64,000 nucleotides of DNA from Mesorhizobium sp. SARCC-RB16n (lineage in GTDB: Bacteria > Pseudomonadota > Alphaproteobacteria > Rhizobiales > Rhizobiaceae). The stretch covers positions 62,001 through 126,000 of the forward strand of contig NZ_ML703271.1 of NCBI RefSeq assembly GCF_008520305.1, written 5' to 3'. Made by a program: the position numbers and the translations under genes. This document shows, one piece after another, positions 1-9,017 of this stretch; the stretch's first letter is position 1, and the number at the start of each line of letters is the position of its first letter. The notes below the pieces were generated by a model. The model was not told the DNA's origin. It made no database searches and was given only the letters and a program-made list of their open reading frames with translations.

Positions 1-519
1 TCCTTGCCGGCGACGCAGCGCTGCCGGCTCGGCCTGGTGCGTACGCACCAGGTGCCGAAACCGTTCAGCGGCATGACCACTTTCGAGAATGTTTTTGTTG
101 CCGCATCGCATGGTGCCGGTCTCGGCCGCGACGAGGCCTATGAGGAGGCGCTGAACTCGCTGAAACTGTGCGGCATGATTGGCGTCGCCAACAGGCGCGC
201 CGAGACGCTAGGGCTGCTCGATCGCAAGCGGCTGGAGTTGGCGCGCGCATTGGCGGCCAGACCGACGCTGCTGCTGCTGGACGAGATCGGCGGCGGCCTG
301 ACCGACGGCGAAGCCGGCGAACTGGTCGAGACGATCAAGGAGTTGCGCCGCCGCAAGATCGGCATCGTCTGGATCGAGCACATCGTGCATATCCTGCTGC
401 AGGTTGCCGAGCGGCTGATATGCATGGATGCGGGCAAAATCATCGCCGATGGCGAGCCGCAAACGGTGATGGCCGACCCCGAGGTCGTACGCGCCTATCT
501 CGGCGGAGGCCCGAAATGA
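1..519 (+). CDS. Liv-type ABC importer ATP-binding subunit (LivG-like), 5' truncated by window edge
   Basis: C-terminal part of the first ATPase of a branched-chain amino acid/HAAT-type importer. The frame is open to the left edge, so Walker A and the true start lie outside the window. Visible are the Liv-type stretch FSGMTTFENVFVAA just after the Q-loop, Walker B LLLLDE (about residues 89-94 of the visible part) and the H-loop WIEH. The position that normally reads LSYGQQ or LSGGQ is LGLLDRKR here, and Walker B is followed by IGGGLT instead of a proline-containing D-loop. I have the impression that some rhizobial Liv ATPases share this divergent signature. The stop overlaps the start of the next gene (ATGA), so translation is coupled. 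The substrate is not readable from the ATPase; the downstream SDR and aldehyde dehydrogenase suggest an aromatic compound rather than an amino acid. Confidence 0.85.
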   Translation, partial: SLPATQRCRLGLVRTHQVPKPFSGMTTFENVFVAASHGAGLGRDEAYEEALNSLKLCGMIGVANRRAETLGLLDRKRLELARALAARPTLLLLDEIGGGLTDGEAGELVETIKELRRRKIGIVWIEHIVHILLQVAERLICMDAGKIIADGEPQTVMADPEVVRAYLGGGPK

Positions 520-1244
520 GCCTGCTGTCGGTCGAAAACCTGGTTGTCCGGCACGGCCTGCTGCAGGCGGTGCGCGGTGTCAGCTTCAGCATCGAACGCG
601 GCGAGACGCTGGCGCTGGTCGGCGCCAACGGCGCCGGCAAGACGACACTGCTCAGGGCCATCGCCGGCGCGCATCAGCCTGCGGCCGGTCGCGTGCTTCT
701 GGACGGCGCCGATATCACCGGCGTGCCGTCGCACAAACGGGTCGGCATGGGCGTCGCACTGGTGCCGGAGGGGCGAAAGCTGTTCGTGCAGATGACGGTC
801 GAGGAGAACCTTTTGCTCGGCAGGACTGCTGGGCGCCCAGGCGACTGGAGCGTCGCCAAGGTGCTCGAGATGTTTCCCAATCTGAAGCCGCGCCGCCATG
901 CCAAGACCGGCCATCTGTCGGGCGGCGAGCAGCAGGCGACCGCGATCGGCCGGGCGCTGATGAGCAATCCTGACGTGCTGCTGCTCGACGAGGTTTCGCT
1001 TGGCCTGTCGCCGCTGATCGTCGACCGTGTCTACGCGGCACTTCAGGGCCTGATCAGTTCGGGTACGACGATCATCCTGGTCGAACAGGACCTCAACCGG
1101 GCGCTTTCGGTCTCGAACAAGGTCATCTGCATGCTGGAGGGGCGAATTGCGCTCGAGGGCGACAGCAAGAGCGCGTCGCGCGAGGATGTGACGAAAGCTT
1201 ATTTCGGCCTGCACTGGAAAAGCACCGGGAGCGTTCCGGCATGA
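516..1244 (+). CDS. Liv-type ABC importer ATP-binding subunit (LivF-like)
   Basis: Second cytoplasmic ATPase of the HAAT importer, 242 residues, the usual LivF length. Walker A GANGAGKT (about 36-43), the LivF-type VPEGRKLF after the Q-loop, a canonical signature LSGGEQQ (134-140) and Walker B LLLDE (155-159) are all present. In contrast to its partner upstream, this ATPase has an intact signature. The start chosen is the ATG that overlaps the preceding stop as ATGA; the open frame runs much further upstream but that part only shadows the previous gene. Its own stop again overlaps the next start, so the four transporter genes form one tightly coupled operon. Confidence 0.92.
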   Translation: MSLLSVENLVVRHGLLQAVRGVSFSIERGETLALVGANGAGKTTLLRAIAGAHQPAAGRVLLDGADITGVPSHKRVGMGVALVPEGRKLFVQMTVEENLLLGRTAGRPGDWSVAKVLEMFPNLKPRRHAKTGHLSGGEQQATAIGRALMSNPDVLLLDEVSLGLSPLIVDRVYAALQGLISSGTTIILVEQDLNRALSVSNKVICMLEGRIALEGDSKSASREDVTKAYFGLHWKSTGSVPA

Positions 1245-2137
1245 GCAACCAGATCATCCAGGGCATCCTGCTCGGCGGCTACTACGCGCTGATCGCCTGC
1301 GGCCTGTCCTTCATGTTTTCGGTGATGCGCATCATCAACCTCGCCCATGGCAGTCTTGCCGTCGTCGCCGCCTATGCGTTGTGGTTTCTGGCCTCGCGGT
1401 TCCACGTCTCACCGTTTCTCGGCTTGCTCATCGTATTGCCGGTGATGGCCGTGATCGGCTGGGCGCTGCAGCGCTTCCTGCTCGAGCGCAGCGCGCGTGG
1501 CGGCGCCCTGCTGCCGATCCTGACGACGTTCGGCCTCGCCATCGTCATCGACAACATGCTGTTCGAACAGTTCGGCGCGAACACGCGTTCGCTGGCGCCC
1601 TATATCGGCAGCCTGTCCTACGATTCCTGGGAATGGCCTGGCAGCATCTATGTCGGCAAGCTCGCGGTGATCATGTTCGCCACCGCCGTGATCCTGCTTG
1701 GCGGGCTGCAGCTGTTCCTGACCCGCACCGGGCTTGGGCGCTCGATCCGTGCCACTTCGGAAGACCCAGACACCGCCGGGCTGGTCGGCGTCGATGCACG
1801 GCGCGCCAATACCATTGCGGCTGCCATCGCCTTGGTCACGGTCGGCCTTGCCGGCGCGTTCCTCGGCATGCGCGGCACATTCGATCCCTATGCCGGCGCG
1901 CCGCAATTGCTGTTTGCGTTCGAGGCTGCGGTGATCGGCGGTGCCGGGTCGCTGTGGGGAACGCTGATCGGCGGCATCGTGCTGGCGCTGGCCCAGACGC
2001 TCGGCGCGCAAGTGCACCCGCAGGGATTCCTGATCGGTGGCCATGCCGCCTTCCTCGTCGTGCTGTTCGTGCGGCTTTCGGCGTCCGGCCTTGGCCTGCG
2101 TGGGCTATTGCGCCTGCCTTCCCGGATCGCGTCATGA
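1241..2137 (+). CDS. Liv-type ABC importer permease (LivH-like)
   Basis: Inner-membrane permease of the HAAT family, 298 residues, with about eight hydrophobic segments and the family hallmarks near the N-terminus: ILLGGYYALIACGLSFMFSVMRIINLAHG. That glycine-rich motif followed by the first conserved loop is typical of LivH. A second conserved loop, RTGLGRSIRATSEDPDTAGLVGVD, is the cytoplasmic coupling region that contacts the ATPases. Near the C-terminus, FAFEAAVIGGAGSLWGTLIGG is also typical. It starts inside the stop codon of the LivF-like gene and ends inside the start of the LivM-like gene. It should form a heterodimeric channel with the next gene product. Confidence 0.92.
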   Translation: MSNQIIQGILLGGYYALIACGLSFMFSVMRIINLAHGSLAVVAAYALWFLASRFHVSPFLGLLIVLPVMAVIGWALQRFLLERSARGGALLPILTTFGLAIVIDNMLFEQFGANTRSLAPYIGSLSYDSWEWPGSIYVGKLAVIMFATAVILLGGLQLFLTRTGLGRSIRATSEDPDTAGLVGVDARRANTIAAAIALVTVGLAGAFLGMRGTFDPYAGAPQLLFAFEAAVIGGAGSLWGTLIGGIVLALAQTLGAQVHPQGFLIGGHAAFLVVLFVRLSASGLGLRGLLRLPSRIAS

Positions 2138-3198
2138 GCACGGCCTCGTCCTCACCAGTCATCGAGCGCGGTACGGCGGCGTCGCGTATCGCGGCGATCG
2201 CGGTCGCCGTCATCATCGCGCTGCTTGCAATTGCCCCGCAATTCCTGTCGGCCGGCGCGGTCGACCGCATGACGGCGCTGTTCATCTACGTGATCCTGGC
2301 GGCAATGTGGAACGCACTGGCCGGTCTCGGCGGGCTGGTCTCGGTCGGCCAGCAGGTGTTCTTCGGGCTTGGAGCCTATTTCGCCATCCGGCTGGCCGAT
2401 GTCGGCCTCAATCCTTTCCTGGCGCTTTTTGCATCGGGAATTATCGTCGGCGCGGTTTCCTGGCCGCTGTCGCTGTTCATGCTGCGGTTGAGGAACGGCG
2501 AGTTCGCCATCGGCATGTGGGTGATCGCGGCCCTCACCCATCTGCTGGTCAATCTCGATCGGCTGGTGCAAGGCGAAACCGGCACCTCGCTGATCTCGCT
2601 CAATGTCTACGACGGCTCGATAAGGCGGGTGACGATCTACTGGCTGGCGCTGGCCTCGATGACGGCGCTGCTCACTGTCCTCTTCGGCCTGCTGCGCGGC
2701 AGCACGGGCGCCGCCATCCGCGCGATCCGCGATAACGAGGATGCCGCCGCCTCGGTTGGCGTGCGCGTCACCGGCACCAAGCGTCTGCTGTTCGTGCTTG
2801 CCGCCTTCGGTATCGGCATCGCCGGCGCGCTGTGGCTGGCGACCTCCATCACCTTCCAGCCGAAAACCTACTTCAATGTGCAATGGACCGCCTACATGAT
2901 CTTCATGGTGCTGGTCGGCGGTATCGGCACTTTCGAGGGCGCCATTCTCGGCGCGCTGGTGTTCTTCCTGATCGAAACATGGTTCGGGGGCGCCGGCGTC
3001 TGGTACCTGATCGGCCTCGGAGCCACGGCGGTGCTGTTTTCGCTGTTCCTGCCGCGCGGCCTGTGGGGGACGATCGAGGAGCGCTTTGGGCTACATCTGC
3101 TGCCGGTAGGCTACCGCGTCAGGCTACCGGCGGACATCTCCGATGGCGACACGACGCCGTCGCCACAGCAAGCCACAACACATCGGGAGAAGGCATGA
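2134..3198 (+). CDS. Liv-type ABC importer permease (LivM-like)
   Basis: Second permease of the HAAT importer, 354 residues. The LivM landmarks are present: LAAMWNALAGLGGLVSVGQQVFFGLGAY near residues 60-85, the cytoplasmic loop STGAAIRAIRDNEDAAASVGV, and the glycine-rich segment MVLVGGIGTFEGAILGA. The C-terminus carries a hydrophilic tail of about 40 residues. The start is the ATG overlapping the LivH-like stop; the longer open frame upstream is a shadow. The stop overlaps the SDR gene start (ATGA), so the importer and the two following enzymes are probably one operon. The periplasmic binding protein must be encoded to the left of the window. Confidence 0.92.
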   Translation: MSTASSSPVIERGTAASRIAAIAVAVIIALLAIAPQFLSAGAVDRMTALFIYVILAAMWNALAGLGGLVSVGQQVFFGLGAYFAIRLADVGLNPFLALFASGIIVGAVSWPLSLFMLRLRNGEFAIGMWVIAALTHLLVNLDRLVQGETGTSLISLNVYDGSIRRVTIYWLALASMTALLTVLFGLLRGSTGAAIRAIRDNEDAAASVGVRVTGTKRLLFVLAAFGIGIAGALWLATSITFQPKTYFNVQWTAYMIFMVLVGGIGTFEGAILGALVFFLIETWFGGAGVWYLIGLGATAVLFSLFLPRGLWGTIEERFGLHLLPVGYRVRLPADISDGDTTPSPQQATTHREKA

Positions 3199-3986
3199 CC
3201 ATGCTTTTCGGCAAGACGATCCTCGTCACCGGCGTTGCCTCCGGCATCGGTGCGCGCACGGCGGAGCTTGCCGGTCAACTCGGCGCCGATGTGATCGGCG
3301 TCGATGTGCGCGAGCCGGCTGTACCCGTCGGCAGTTTCGTCAAGGCCGACATCTCGTCGAAGGCGGGCGTCGATGAGCTCATCGCGCGCCTGCCTCAACG
3401 CATCGACGCGCTCTGCAATGTCGCCGGCCTCTCCGGAAACACCGGCGCGGCATCGACGCTCGCCGTCAATTTCTTCGGGCTGCGGGCGCTCTCGGAAGGG
3501 CTTGCGCCAAAACTTCGCGAAGGCGGCGCCATCGTCAACGTCGCCTCGATCGCAGGCTATGGCTGGCGCGCCAATCTCAACCGCGCCGCCTCGATGATCG
3601 CCATCGAGGGCTTTCCCGATGTCGCCAAAGTGGTCGCCGACCACGCTGTGAGGAACGAGGAAGGCTATCCAGTTTCCAAGGAACTGCTGCTCCTGTGGAC
3701 CTTCCGCGCCGCGCACCAGGACCTGTTCAAGAGCCATGGCATCCGCGTCAATGCGGTGAGCCCGGGCCCGGTCGAGACGCCGATCCTGAAACAGTTCCGC
3801 ACCGTGCTTGGCGACGCCCGCGTCGACAGCGACATCGCCCGGGTCGGACGTGCCGGCACATCGGGTGACATCGCGCCGGTCGTGCTGTTCCTGTGCTCGG
3901 ATGGAGCTCGCTGGGTCAACGGCGCCAATGTGCCGGTCGACGGTGGCCTCGAAGCATCGATCAATGCCGAAATGTTCGGCTTCTAA
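3195..3986 (+). CDS. Short-chain dehydrogenase, coniferyl-alcohol-dehydrogenase-like
   Basis: Cytoplasmic NAD(P)-dependent alcohol dehydrogenase of the SDR superfamily, 263 residues. The cofactor motif TGVASGIG is at 12-19, NVAG at 75-78, the catalytic Ser in VASIAGYGW at about 118, and the catalytic pair Tyr158/Lys162 in GYPVSKE. The spacing between Ser and Tyr is longer than usual (about 40 residues), as in the coniferyl alcohol/3-alpha-hydroxysteroid dehydrogenase branch. The start is the ATG that overlaps the LivM-like stop. Together with the aldehyde dehydrogenase 40 bp downstream this would give alcohol to aldehyde to acid oxidation of a substrate brought in by the importer; an aryl alcohol is the best guess, but substrate specificity is inferred. 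Confidence 0.8.
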   Translation: MTMLFGKTILVTGVASGIGARTAELAGQLGADVIGVDVREPAVPVGSFVKADISSKAGVDELIARLPQRIDALCNVAGLSGNTGAASTLAVNFFGLRALSEGLAPKLREGGAIVNVASIAGYGWRANLNRAASMIAIEGFPDVAKVVADHAVRNEEGYPVSKELLLLWTFRAAHQDLFKSHGIRVNAVSPGPVETPILKQFRTVLGDARVDSDIARVGRAGTSGDIAPVVLFLCSDGARWVNGANVPVDGGLEASINAEMFGF

Positions 3987-4026
3987 CATCCAATCTGTGA
4001 GGCTCATCGGGAGCGAGGAAAGAACA

Positions 4027-5472
4027 ATGGATATCGGACTTCTGATCGACGGCGACGAAAAGGCGGCATCGGGCAAGGCTTCCTACGAGCGCATGGACCC
4101 GTTTACCGGCAAACTGGCGACGCGTGCCGCCGCGGCGAGCGTGGCCGACGCCAAGGCAGCCGTCGAAGCCGCAGCTGCCGCCTTCCCAGCATGGTCGAAG
4201 ACCGGTCCCGGCGAACGCCGGGCCTTGCTGTCCAAGGCGGCCGATGTGATGGCTTCCAAGGTCGGCGAATTCACGAAGCTGATGATGGAAGAGACCGGCG
4301 CCACCGGACCCTGGGCTGGCTTCAACGTCATGCTGGCGGCCAACATGCTGCGCGAGGCAGCGGCGATGACGACACAGATTTCGGGTGAGATCATCCCGTC
4401 CGACAAGCCGGGGACGCTGGCCATGGCGATCCGCCAGCCAGCAGGCGTGTGCCTCGGCATCGCGCCGTGGAACGCGCCGGTCATTCTCGGCACGCGCGCC
4501 GTGGCTATGCCGATCGCCTGCGGCAACACGGTGGTGCTGAAGGCCTCCGAAATGTGCCCGGGCACGCACCGGCTGATCGGCCAGGTGCTGGTCGAGGCCG
4601 GCCTGCCCAAGGGCGTCATCAATGTCGTCACCAATGATCCCAGGGATGCCGCTGCAATCGTCGAGACGCTGGTCGCGCATCCCTCGGTCAAGCGTGTCAA
4701 CTTTACCGGCTCGACTAAGGTCGGCCGGATCATCGCCGAACTCGCCGGCAAGCACCTCAAGCCGGCGCTGCTCGAACTCGGCGGCAAGGCGCCGCTCTTG
4801 GTGCTGGACGATGCCGACATCGACGCGGCGGTCAACGCGGCCACCTTCGGCGCCTTCATGCATCAGGGCCAGATCTGCATGTCGACAGAGCGGCTGATCG
4901 TCGATGACAAGATCGCCGACGAATTCGTCGCCAAGCTCGCTGCCCGTGCGTCCCAGCTTCCAGCCGGCGACCCGCGCGGCCATGTCGTGCTCGGCTCGCT
5001 GATCAGCAGCCAGGCGGCTGACAAGATGGAGGAGTTCGTTGCCGATGCGGTGGCCAAAGGCGCGAGGCTTGTCGCCGGCGGCAAACGTACGGGCACCGTG
5101 GTGGAGGCGACACTTCTCGACCATGTGACACCGGCAATGCGAGTCTATGCCGAAGAATCCTTCGGGCCGGTCAAGCCGGTGATCCGGGTGAAGGACGAGG
5201 ACGAGGCCGTGCGGGTCGCCAACGACACCGAATATGGCCTGTCGTCAGCGGTGTTCAGCCGCGACATCAAACGTGCCATGGCGGTCGCCGCCCGCATCCA
5301 GGCAGGCATTTGCCATATCAACGGACCGACGGTCGGAGACGAAGCGCAGATGCCGTTTGGCGGCGTCAAGGGCTCCGGCTATGGGCGCTTCGGCGGCAAG
5401 GCCTCGATCGCCGAATTCACCGACCTGCGCTGGGTGACGATCGAGGACCCGGGGCAGCACTATCCGTTCTGA
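4027..5472 (+). CDS. Aldehyde dehydrogenase, aryl-aldehyde (vanillin/salicylaldehyde) type
   Basis: NAD(P)-dependent aldehyde dehydrogenase of 481 residues that would oxidise an aldehyde to its acid in the cytoplasm. Catalytic elements are all present: oxyanion Asn149 in PWNAP, Lys172 in VVLKASE, general base Glu250 in LLELGGKAP and nucleophile Cys284 in HQGQICMSTER. The GQICMSTER context is typical of vanillin, salicylaldehyde and benzaldehyde dehydrogenases. The ATG at 4027 is preceded by GAGGAAAG and lies 40 bp after the SDR stop; the longer open frame is a shadow of the SDR gene. It pairs naturally with the upstream alcohol dehydrogenase. The gene ends convergent to the aldose epimerase-like gene with only 27 bp between. 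Confidence 0.88.
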   Translation: MDIGLLIDGDEKAASGKASYERMDPFTGKLATRAAAASVADAKAAVEAAAAAFPAWSKTGPGERRALLSKAADVMASKVGEFTKLMMEETGATGPWAGFNVMLAANMLREAAAMTTQISGEIIPSDKPGTLAMAIRQPAGVCLGIAPWNAPVILGTRAVAMPIACGNTVVLKASEMCPGTHRLIGQVLVEAGLPKGVINVVTNDPRDAAAIVETLVAHPSVKRVNFTGSTKVGRIIAELAGKHLKPALLELGGKAPLLVLDDADIDAAVNAATFGAFMHQGQICMSTERLIVDDKIADEFVAKLAARASQLPAGDPRGHVVLGSLISSQAADKMEEFVADAVAKGARLVAGGKRTGTVVEATLLDHVTPAMRVYAEESFGPVKPVIRVKDEDEAVRVANDTEYGLSSAVFSRDIKRAMAVAARIQAGICHINGPTVGDEAQMPFGGVKGSGYGRFGGKASIAEFTDLRWVTIEDPGQHYPF

Positions 5473-5499
5473 ACCAGCTTCGTTTCAAACGGCTGACGG

Positions 5500-6429
5500 T
5501 TAAACAGCCAGCGACGGCGTGAAGCGGACGCCGGCGGATTGCTTCTGGCCAGGCTCCAGCACGATGCAGCCGGTGTCGATCTGCTCGTCGTCCATCCGGT
5601 TGAAAGCATCAGTGATGTTGCTGACCGGCTCGGCGCAAAAGAACGGCTCGCCCGGCGGCGTGTAGAGGACGAGGAAATCGAGCGGCGCCTCCGCCTCGAT
5701 GTCCAGCTGCCGTTCGTATTCGGGCCAAGAAATCCGGGCGCGACGCGCCCATCCGGTGAAGACTGTGTCGAAGTCCACTTCCGATACATCAAAGCCGATG
5801 GACGGATCGGCCCCCGCGGGCAGCAGGACATGCAGGATGGGCAGCACCTCCGCATCGGTTTCCCACATGCCTGATACCCGTGCCTGGACATGCGTCCACG
5901 GCGTCGACGGGAAATAGGGATGGAGGCCGAAGCCGACCGGCATCGGCGCGTCCGACAGGTTGCGCACCGCAATGGTCATGGAAAGCCTGCCGTCGGCTAG
6001 CGATATCTCCTGCTCAGCTTCGTAGCTCCACGGCCAGGAATCGGCGGCGTGGCGATAGCGCAGGATGATCATGCTGGCTTCGTGGTTCACCACCGCCCAT
6101 GGGTGACGCCAGCCATGGCCATGCTCATGGTGCGGATCGTCCGGACCCGTCGGCAGTTGAATGGAGCGCCCTGCGAATTCGAAGCGGCCATTCCTTATCC
6201 GGTTGGAATAGGGCACGAGCGGAAAGCAGGCCATGTCGCCGGCATCGCGACGGCTGATCGCCGCCGGATCGGCCGGGCGCAACCAATCCACGGCGGCGCC
6301 ATCTTGCCACCAGCGATATGACACCAGCGCCCCGCCAGCGGCCGGAGCAATATCGACCGTCGCGATGCCGTCACTGATCGAGACCAGTTCCGTGCGTTGC
6401 GCAGCAACTGCAGCGGAATTCTTTGTCAT
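5500..6429 (-). CDS. Aldose 1-epimerase-like protein (galactose mutarotase fold)
   Basis: Protein of 309 residues with the galactose-mutarotase fold, likely interconverting anomers of a free sugar before oxidation. Motifs match the family: FPLVPYSNRIRNGRF near residue 70 (substrate-binding Arg), HHEHGHGWRHPW (His motif), GFGLHPYFP in the middle and a late Glu in FCAEPVSNITDAFN. The frame could start 27 bp upstream, but GGGGGAG sits 5-6 bases before the ATG at 6429, so this start is preferred. It is divergent from the FadR-type regulator gene with only about 50 bp between, which suggests shared control with the sugar-acid genes 7279-10828. Confidence 0.82.
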   Translation of the reverse strand: MTKNSAAVAAQRTELVSISDGIATVDIAPAAGGALVSYRWWQDGAAVDWLRPADPAAISRRDAGDMACFPLVPYSNRIRNGRFEFAGRSIQLPTGPDDPHHEHGHGWRHPWAVVNHEASMIILRYRHAADSWPWSYEAEQEISLADGRLSMTIAVRNLSDAPMPVGFGLHPYFPSTPWTHVQARVSGMWETDAEVLPILHVLLPAGADPSIGFDVSEVDFDTVFTGWARRARISWPEYERQLDIEAEAPLDFLVLYTPPGEPFFCAEPVSNITDAFNRMDDEQIDTGCIVLEPGQKQSAGVRFTPSLAV

Positions 6430-6481
6430 CGGCACTCCCCCATCCCTTGACTCCAATCGCCATGGTTATAAGACATATCAT

Positions 6482-7282
6482 ATGAATAGTATGAAGAATA
6501 AGAAATCTTTCAGCACGGCGCGCACGTCACGGGTTGCCGTGGCGGTCTCCAGCGGTTCCACCGCGCTGCACGCGACAGTCGTCGAGCAGATCGGCCTGCG
6601 CATCGTGCAAGGCGACTTCCTGCCCGGCGAGGCCCTGCCCAATGCCGACGATTCCAGCGAGATGCTGGGGGTCAGCCGTACGGTACTGCGCGAGGCAATC
6701 AAAGTTTTGGCTGGCAAGGGGCTCGTCGAATCGCGGCCGAAGACCGGCACACGGGTGCGTCCGCGCTCCGACTGGAATTTCCTCGACCCCGATGTCCTGT
6801 CTTGGCGCTATGCCGGCGGTGTCGGCGCCGAGGATGTGCGGGCACTGTTCGAATTGCGCCGCGCTATCGAGCCGATGTCGGCGGCTCTTGCCGCCCAGCG
6901 CGCCACGCCGGCGCAGATCGCCGAGATCCATGCGGCGCTGGCCGAAATGGAAGCCGTGAGCGATGACGGCGACCGCTTCGCCAAGCCCGACCTGGTATTC
7001 CACCAGACCATCCTGCGCATGACCGGCAACGAGTTGATCGGCTCGCTGGCGGCACTGGTCGAAACCGCGTTGGTGATGAGCTTTCGCCTCTCCAACGACA
7101 ATCCGGAAGGGCAGCGACACTCTTTGCCGCTGCACCGGGAAGTGGCCGAAAAGATCGCCGCCGGCGACGCCGCGGGCGCGCAAAAAGCGCTGCTGGTGCT
7201 CATCGACAACGCCGAGGACGATGTGCGCCGCAGCGTCGACAACCGCAACAAACGCCGCAACGACCGGGGCCAGCAATCGTGA
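6482..7282 (+). CDS. GntR/FadR-family transcriptional regulator
   Basis: DNA-binding regulator of 266 residues. An N-terminal winged helix-turn-helix (LPNADDSSEMLGVSRTVLREAIKVLAGKGLVESRPKTGTRV, about 50-100) is followed by an FCD ligand domain (ALFELRRAIEPMSAALAA onward, with the metal/ligand His residues in VFHQTILR and LPLHREV). This architecture is shared with galactonate/sugar-acid repressors such as DgoR. Two ATGs lie close together (6482 and 6491); I use the first. The stop overlaps a GTG start for the dehydratase (GTGA), so the regulator is the first gene of the sugar-acid operon and probably controls itself and the divergent epimerase. Ligand is inferred to be a sugar acid or its keto-deoxy derivative. 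Confidence 0.85.
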   Translation: MNSMKNKKSFSTARTSRVAVAVSSGSTALHATVVEQIGLRIVQGDFLPGEALPNADDSSEMLGVSRTVLREAIKVLAGKGLVESRPKTGTRVRPRSDWNFLDPDVLSWRYAGGVGAEDVRALFELRRAIEPMSAALAAQRATPAQIAEIHAALAEMEAVSDDGDRFAKPDLVFHQTILRMTGNELIGSLAALVETALVMSFRLSNDNPEGQRHSLPLHREVAEKIAAGDAAGAQKALLVLIDNAEDDVRRSVDNRNKRRNDRGQQS

Positions 7283-9006
7283 CCGAGACCAAACGCAAAC
7301 TGCGGTCCGAAGCCTGGTTCGGCGGCGAAGGCAAGAACGCCTTCATGCACCGCAGCTGGATGAAGAACCAGGGCATTCCGGCTGATGCTTTCGACGGCCG
7401 CCCGGTGATCGGCATCTGCAACACCTGGTCGGAACTGACCCCGTGCAATGCCCACCTGCGGGGGCTGGCCGATCACGTCAAGCGCGGTGTCTACGAAGCC
7501 GGCGGCCTGCCGCTGGAATTCCCTGTGATGTCGCTGGGCGAAAGCAACATGCGCCCGACCGCCATGTTGTTTCGGAACCTGGCCAGCATGGATGTCGAGG
7601 AGTCCATCCGCGGCAATCCAATCGACGGCGTCATCCTGCTGGTCGGCTGCGACAAGACCACGCCGGCGCTCTTGATGGGTGCCGCCTCGTGCAATCTGCC
7701 GACTATCGCCGTCTCCGGCGGGCCGATGCTGAACGGCAAGTTCCGTGGGCAGGATATCGGCTCGGGCACACATGTCTGGAAATTCGCCGAGGAGGTCAAG
7801 GCCGGCCGCATGCCGGTCGCCGATTTCCTCGCCGCCGAGCAAGGCCAGAGCCGGTCGGCGGGCAGCTGCATGACGATGGGCACCGCCTCGACCATGGCCA
7901 GCATGGTGGAAGCACTCGGCATCGGCATGCCGGATAATGCCGCGATCCCAGCGGTGGATTCGCGCCGTGGCGTGCTCGCCCAGCTGGCCGGACGGCAGAT
8001 CGTCGATCTTGTCCGCCGCGACGTGACGATTTCGCAGATCCTCACCAGGCAAGCCTTCGAGAATGCCATTCGCGTCAACGGCGCGATCGGCGGCTCGACC
8101 AATGCGGTGCTGCATCTGATCGCAATCGCCAACCGCGTCGGCGTCGATCTCAGCCTCGATGACTGGGACCGCCTTGGCCGCGGCGTTCCAACCATCGTCG
8201 ACCTGATGCCGTCGGGGCGGTTCCTGATGGAAGATTTCTACTATGCCGGGGGGCTAGCTGCGGTCATGGCGTCGCTTGATGAAGTGGGGCTTCTTCATCG
8301 CGACGCCATGACCGTCAGCGCCAAGACGATCGGCGAACTGATCGACGGCGCGCCCAACTACAACAGCGAGGTCATCCGGCCGCTGAGCGAGCCGCTGACC
8401 AGAGAAGGTGGCATCTCGATCCTGCGCGGCAATTTGGCTCCCAACGGCGCGGTCATCAAGCCGTCGGCGGCAACGCCCGAACTGATGCAGCATCGCGGCA
8501 AGGCGGTCGTCTTCGAGAACATCGAGCACTACTACGCCCGCATCGACGATCCGGAGCTGGATATCGACGCCTCCTCGGTAATGGTGCTGAAGAACTGCGG
8601 GCCACGCGGCTATCCCGGCATGGCCGAAGTCGGCAACATGCCGCTGCCGGCCAAGCTGCTCAGAGAAGGCGTCTCCGACATGGTGCGCATTTCGGACGCG
8701 CGCATGAGCGGTACCGCCTACGGCACCGTGGTGCTGCATGTGGCGCCCGAGGCTGCGGCAGGCGGCGCGCTGGCGCTGGTGCGCGACGGCGATCTCATCG
8801 AGCTCGACGTCGCCGGCCGCCGGCTGGAGTTGCTGGTGTCCGACGAGGAACTGGCGATCCGCCGTCGCGACTGGAAGCCGCCGGCGCCGCCCGAAGGTGG
8901 CTACCAGAGCCTCTATGTTGAGCGCGTTCTGCAGGCCGACAAGGGCTGCGACTTCGACTTTCTCGTCGGCCGGCGCGATGCCGGCATCCCCCGGCATTCC
9001 CATTAG
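7279..9006 (+). CDS. IlvD/Edd-family sugar-acid dehydratase, L-arabinonate-dehydratase type
   Basis: Dehydrates an aldonic acid to a 2-keto-3-deoxy acid; 575 residues, the normal size of the pentonate dehydratase branch. The [2Fe-2S] cysteines are visible at Cys56 (SELTPCNAH), Cys124 (VGCDKTTP) and Cys197 (AGSCMTMGTAST), and the C-terminal catalytic Ser lies in SDARMSGTAYGT at about 480. From memory it resembles the Rhizobium leguminosarum L-arabinonate dehydratase over its whole length, including the WFGG and HRSWMKNQGIPAD N-terminal segment. It starts at a GTG overlapping the regulator stop and is followed 11 bp later by the SDR. Related enzymes accept D-fuconate or D-galactonate, so the exact sugar acid is uncertain. 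Confidence 0.88.
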   Translation: MTETKRKLRSEAWFGGEGKNAFMHRSWMKNQGIPADAFDGRPVIGICNTWSELTPCNAHLRGLADHVKRGVYEAGGLPLEFPVMSLGESNMRPTAMLFRNLASMDVEESIRGNPIDGVILLVGCDKTTPALLMGAASCNLPTIAVSGGPMLNGKFRGQDIGSGTHVWKFAEEVKAGRMPVADFLAAEQGQSRSAGSCMTMGTASTMASMVEALGIGMPDNAAIPAVDSRRGVLAQLAGRQIVDLVRRDVTISQILTRQAFENAIRVNGAIGGSTNAVLHLIAIANRVGVDLSLDDWDRLGRGVPTIVDLMPSGRFLMEDFYYAGGLAAVMASLDEVGLLHRDAMTVSAKTIGELIDGAPNYNSEVIRPLSEPLTREGGISILRGNLAPNGAVIKPSAATPELMQHRGKAVVFENIEHYYARIDDPELDIDASSVMVLKNCGPRGYPGMAEVGNMPLPAKLLREGVSDMVRISDARMSGTAYGTVVLHVAPEAAAGGALALVRDGDLIELDVAGRRLELLVSDEELAIRRRDWKPPAPPEGGYQSLYVERVLQADKGCDFDFLVGRRDAGIPRHSH

Positions 9007-9017
9007 AGAGGCGCGCG

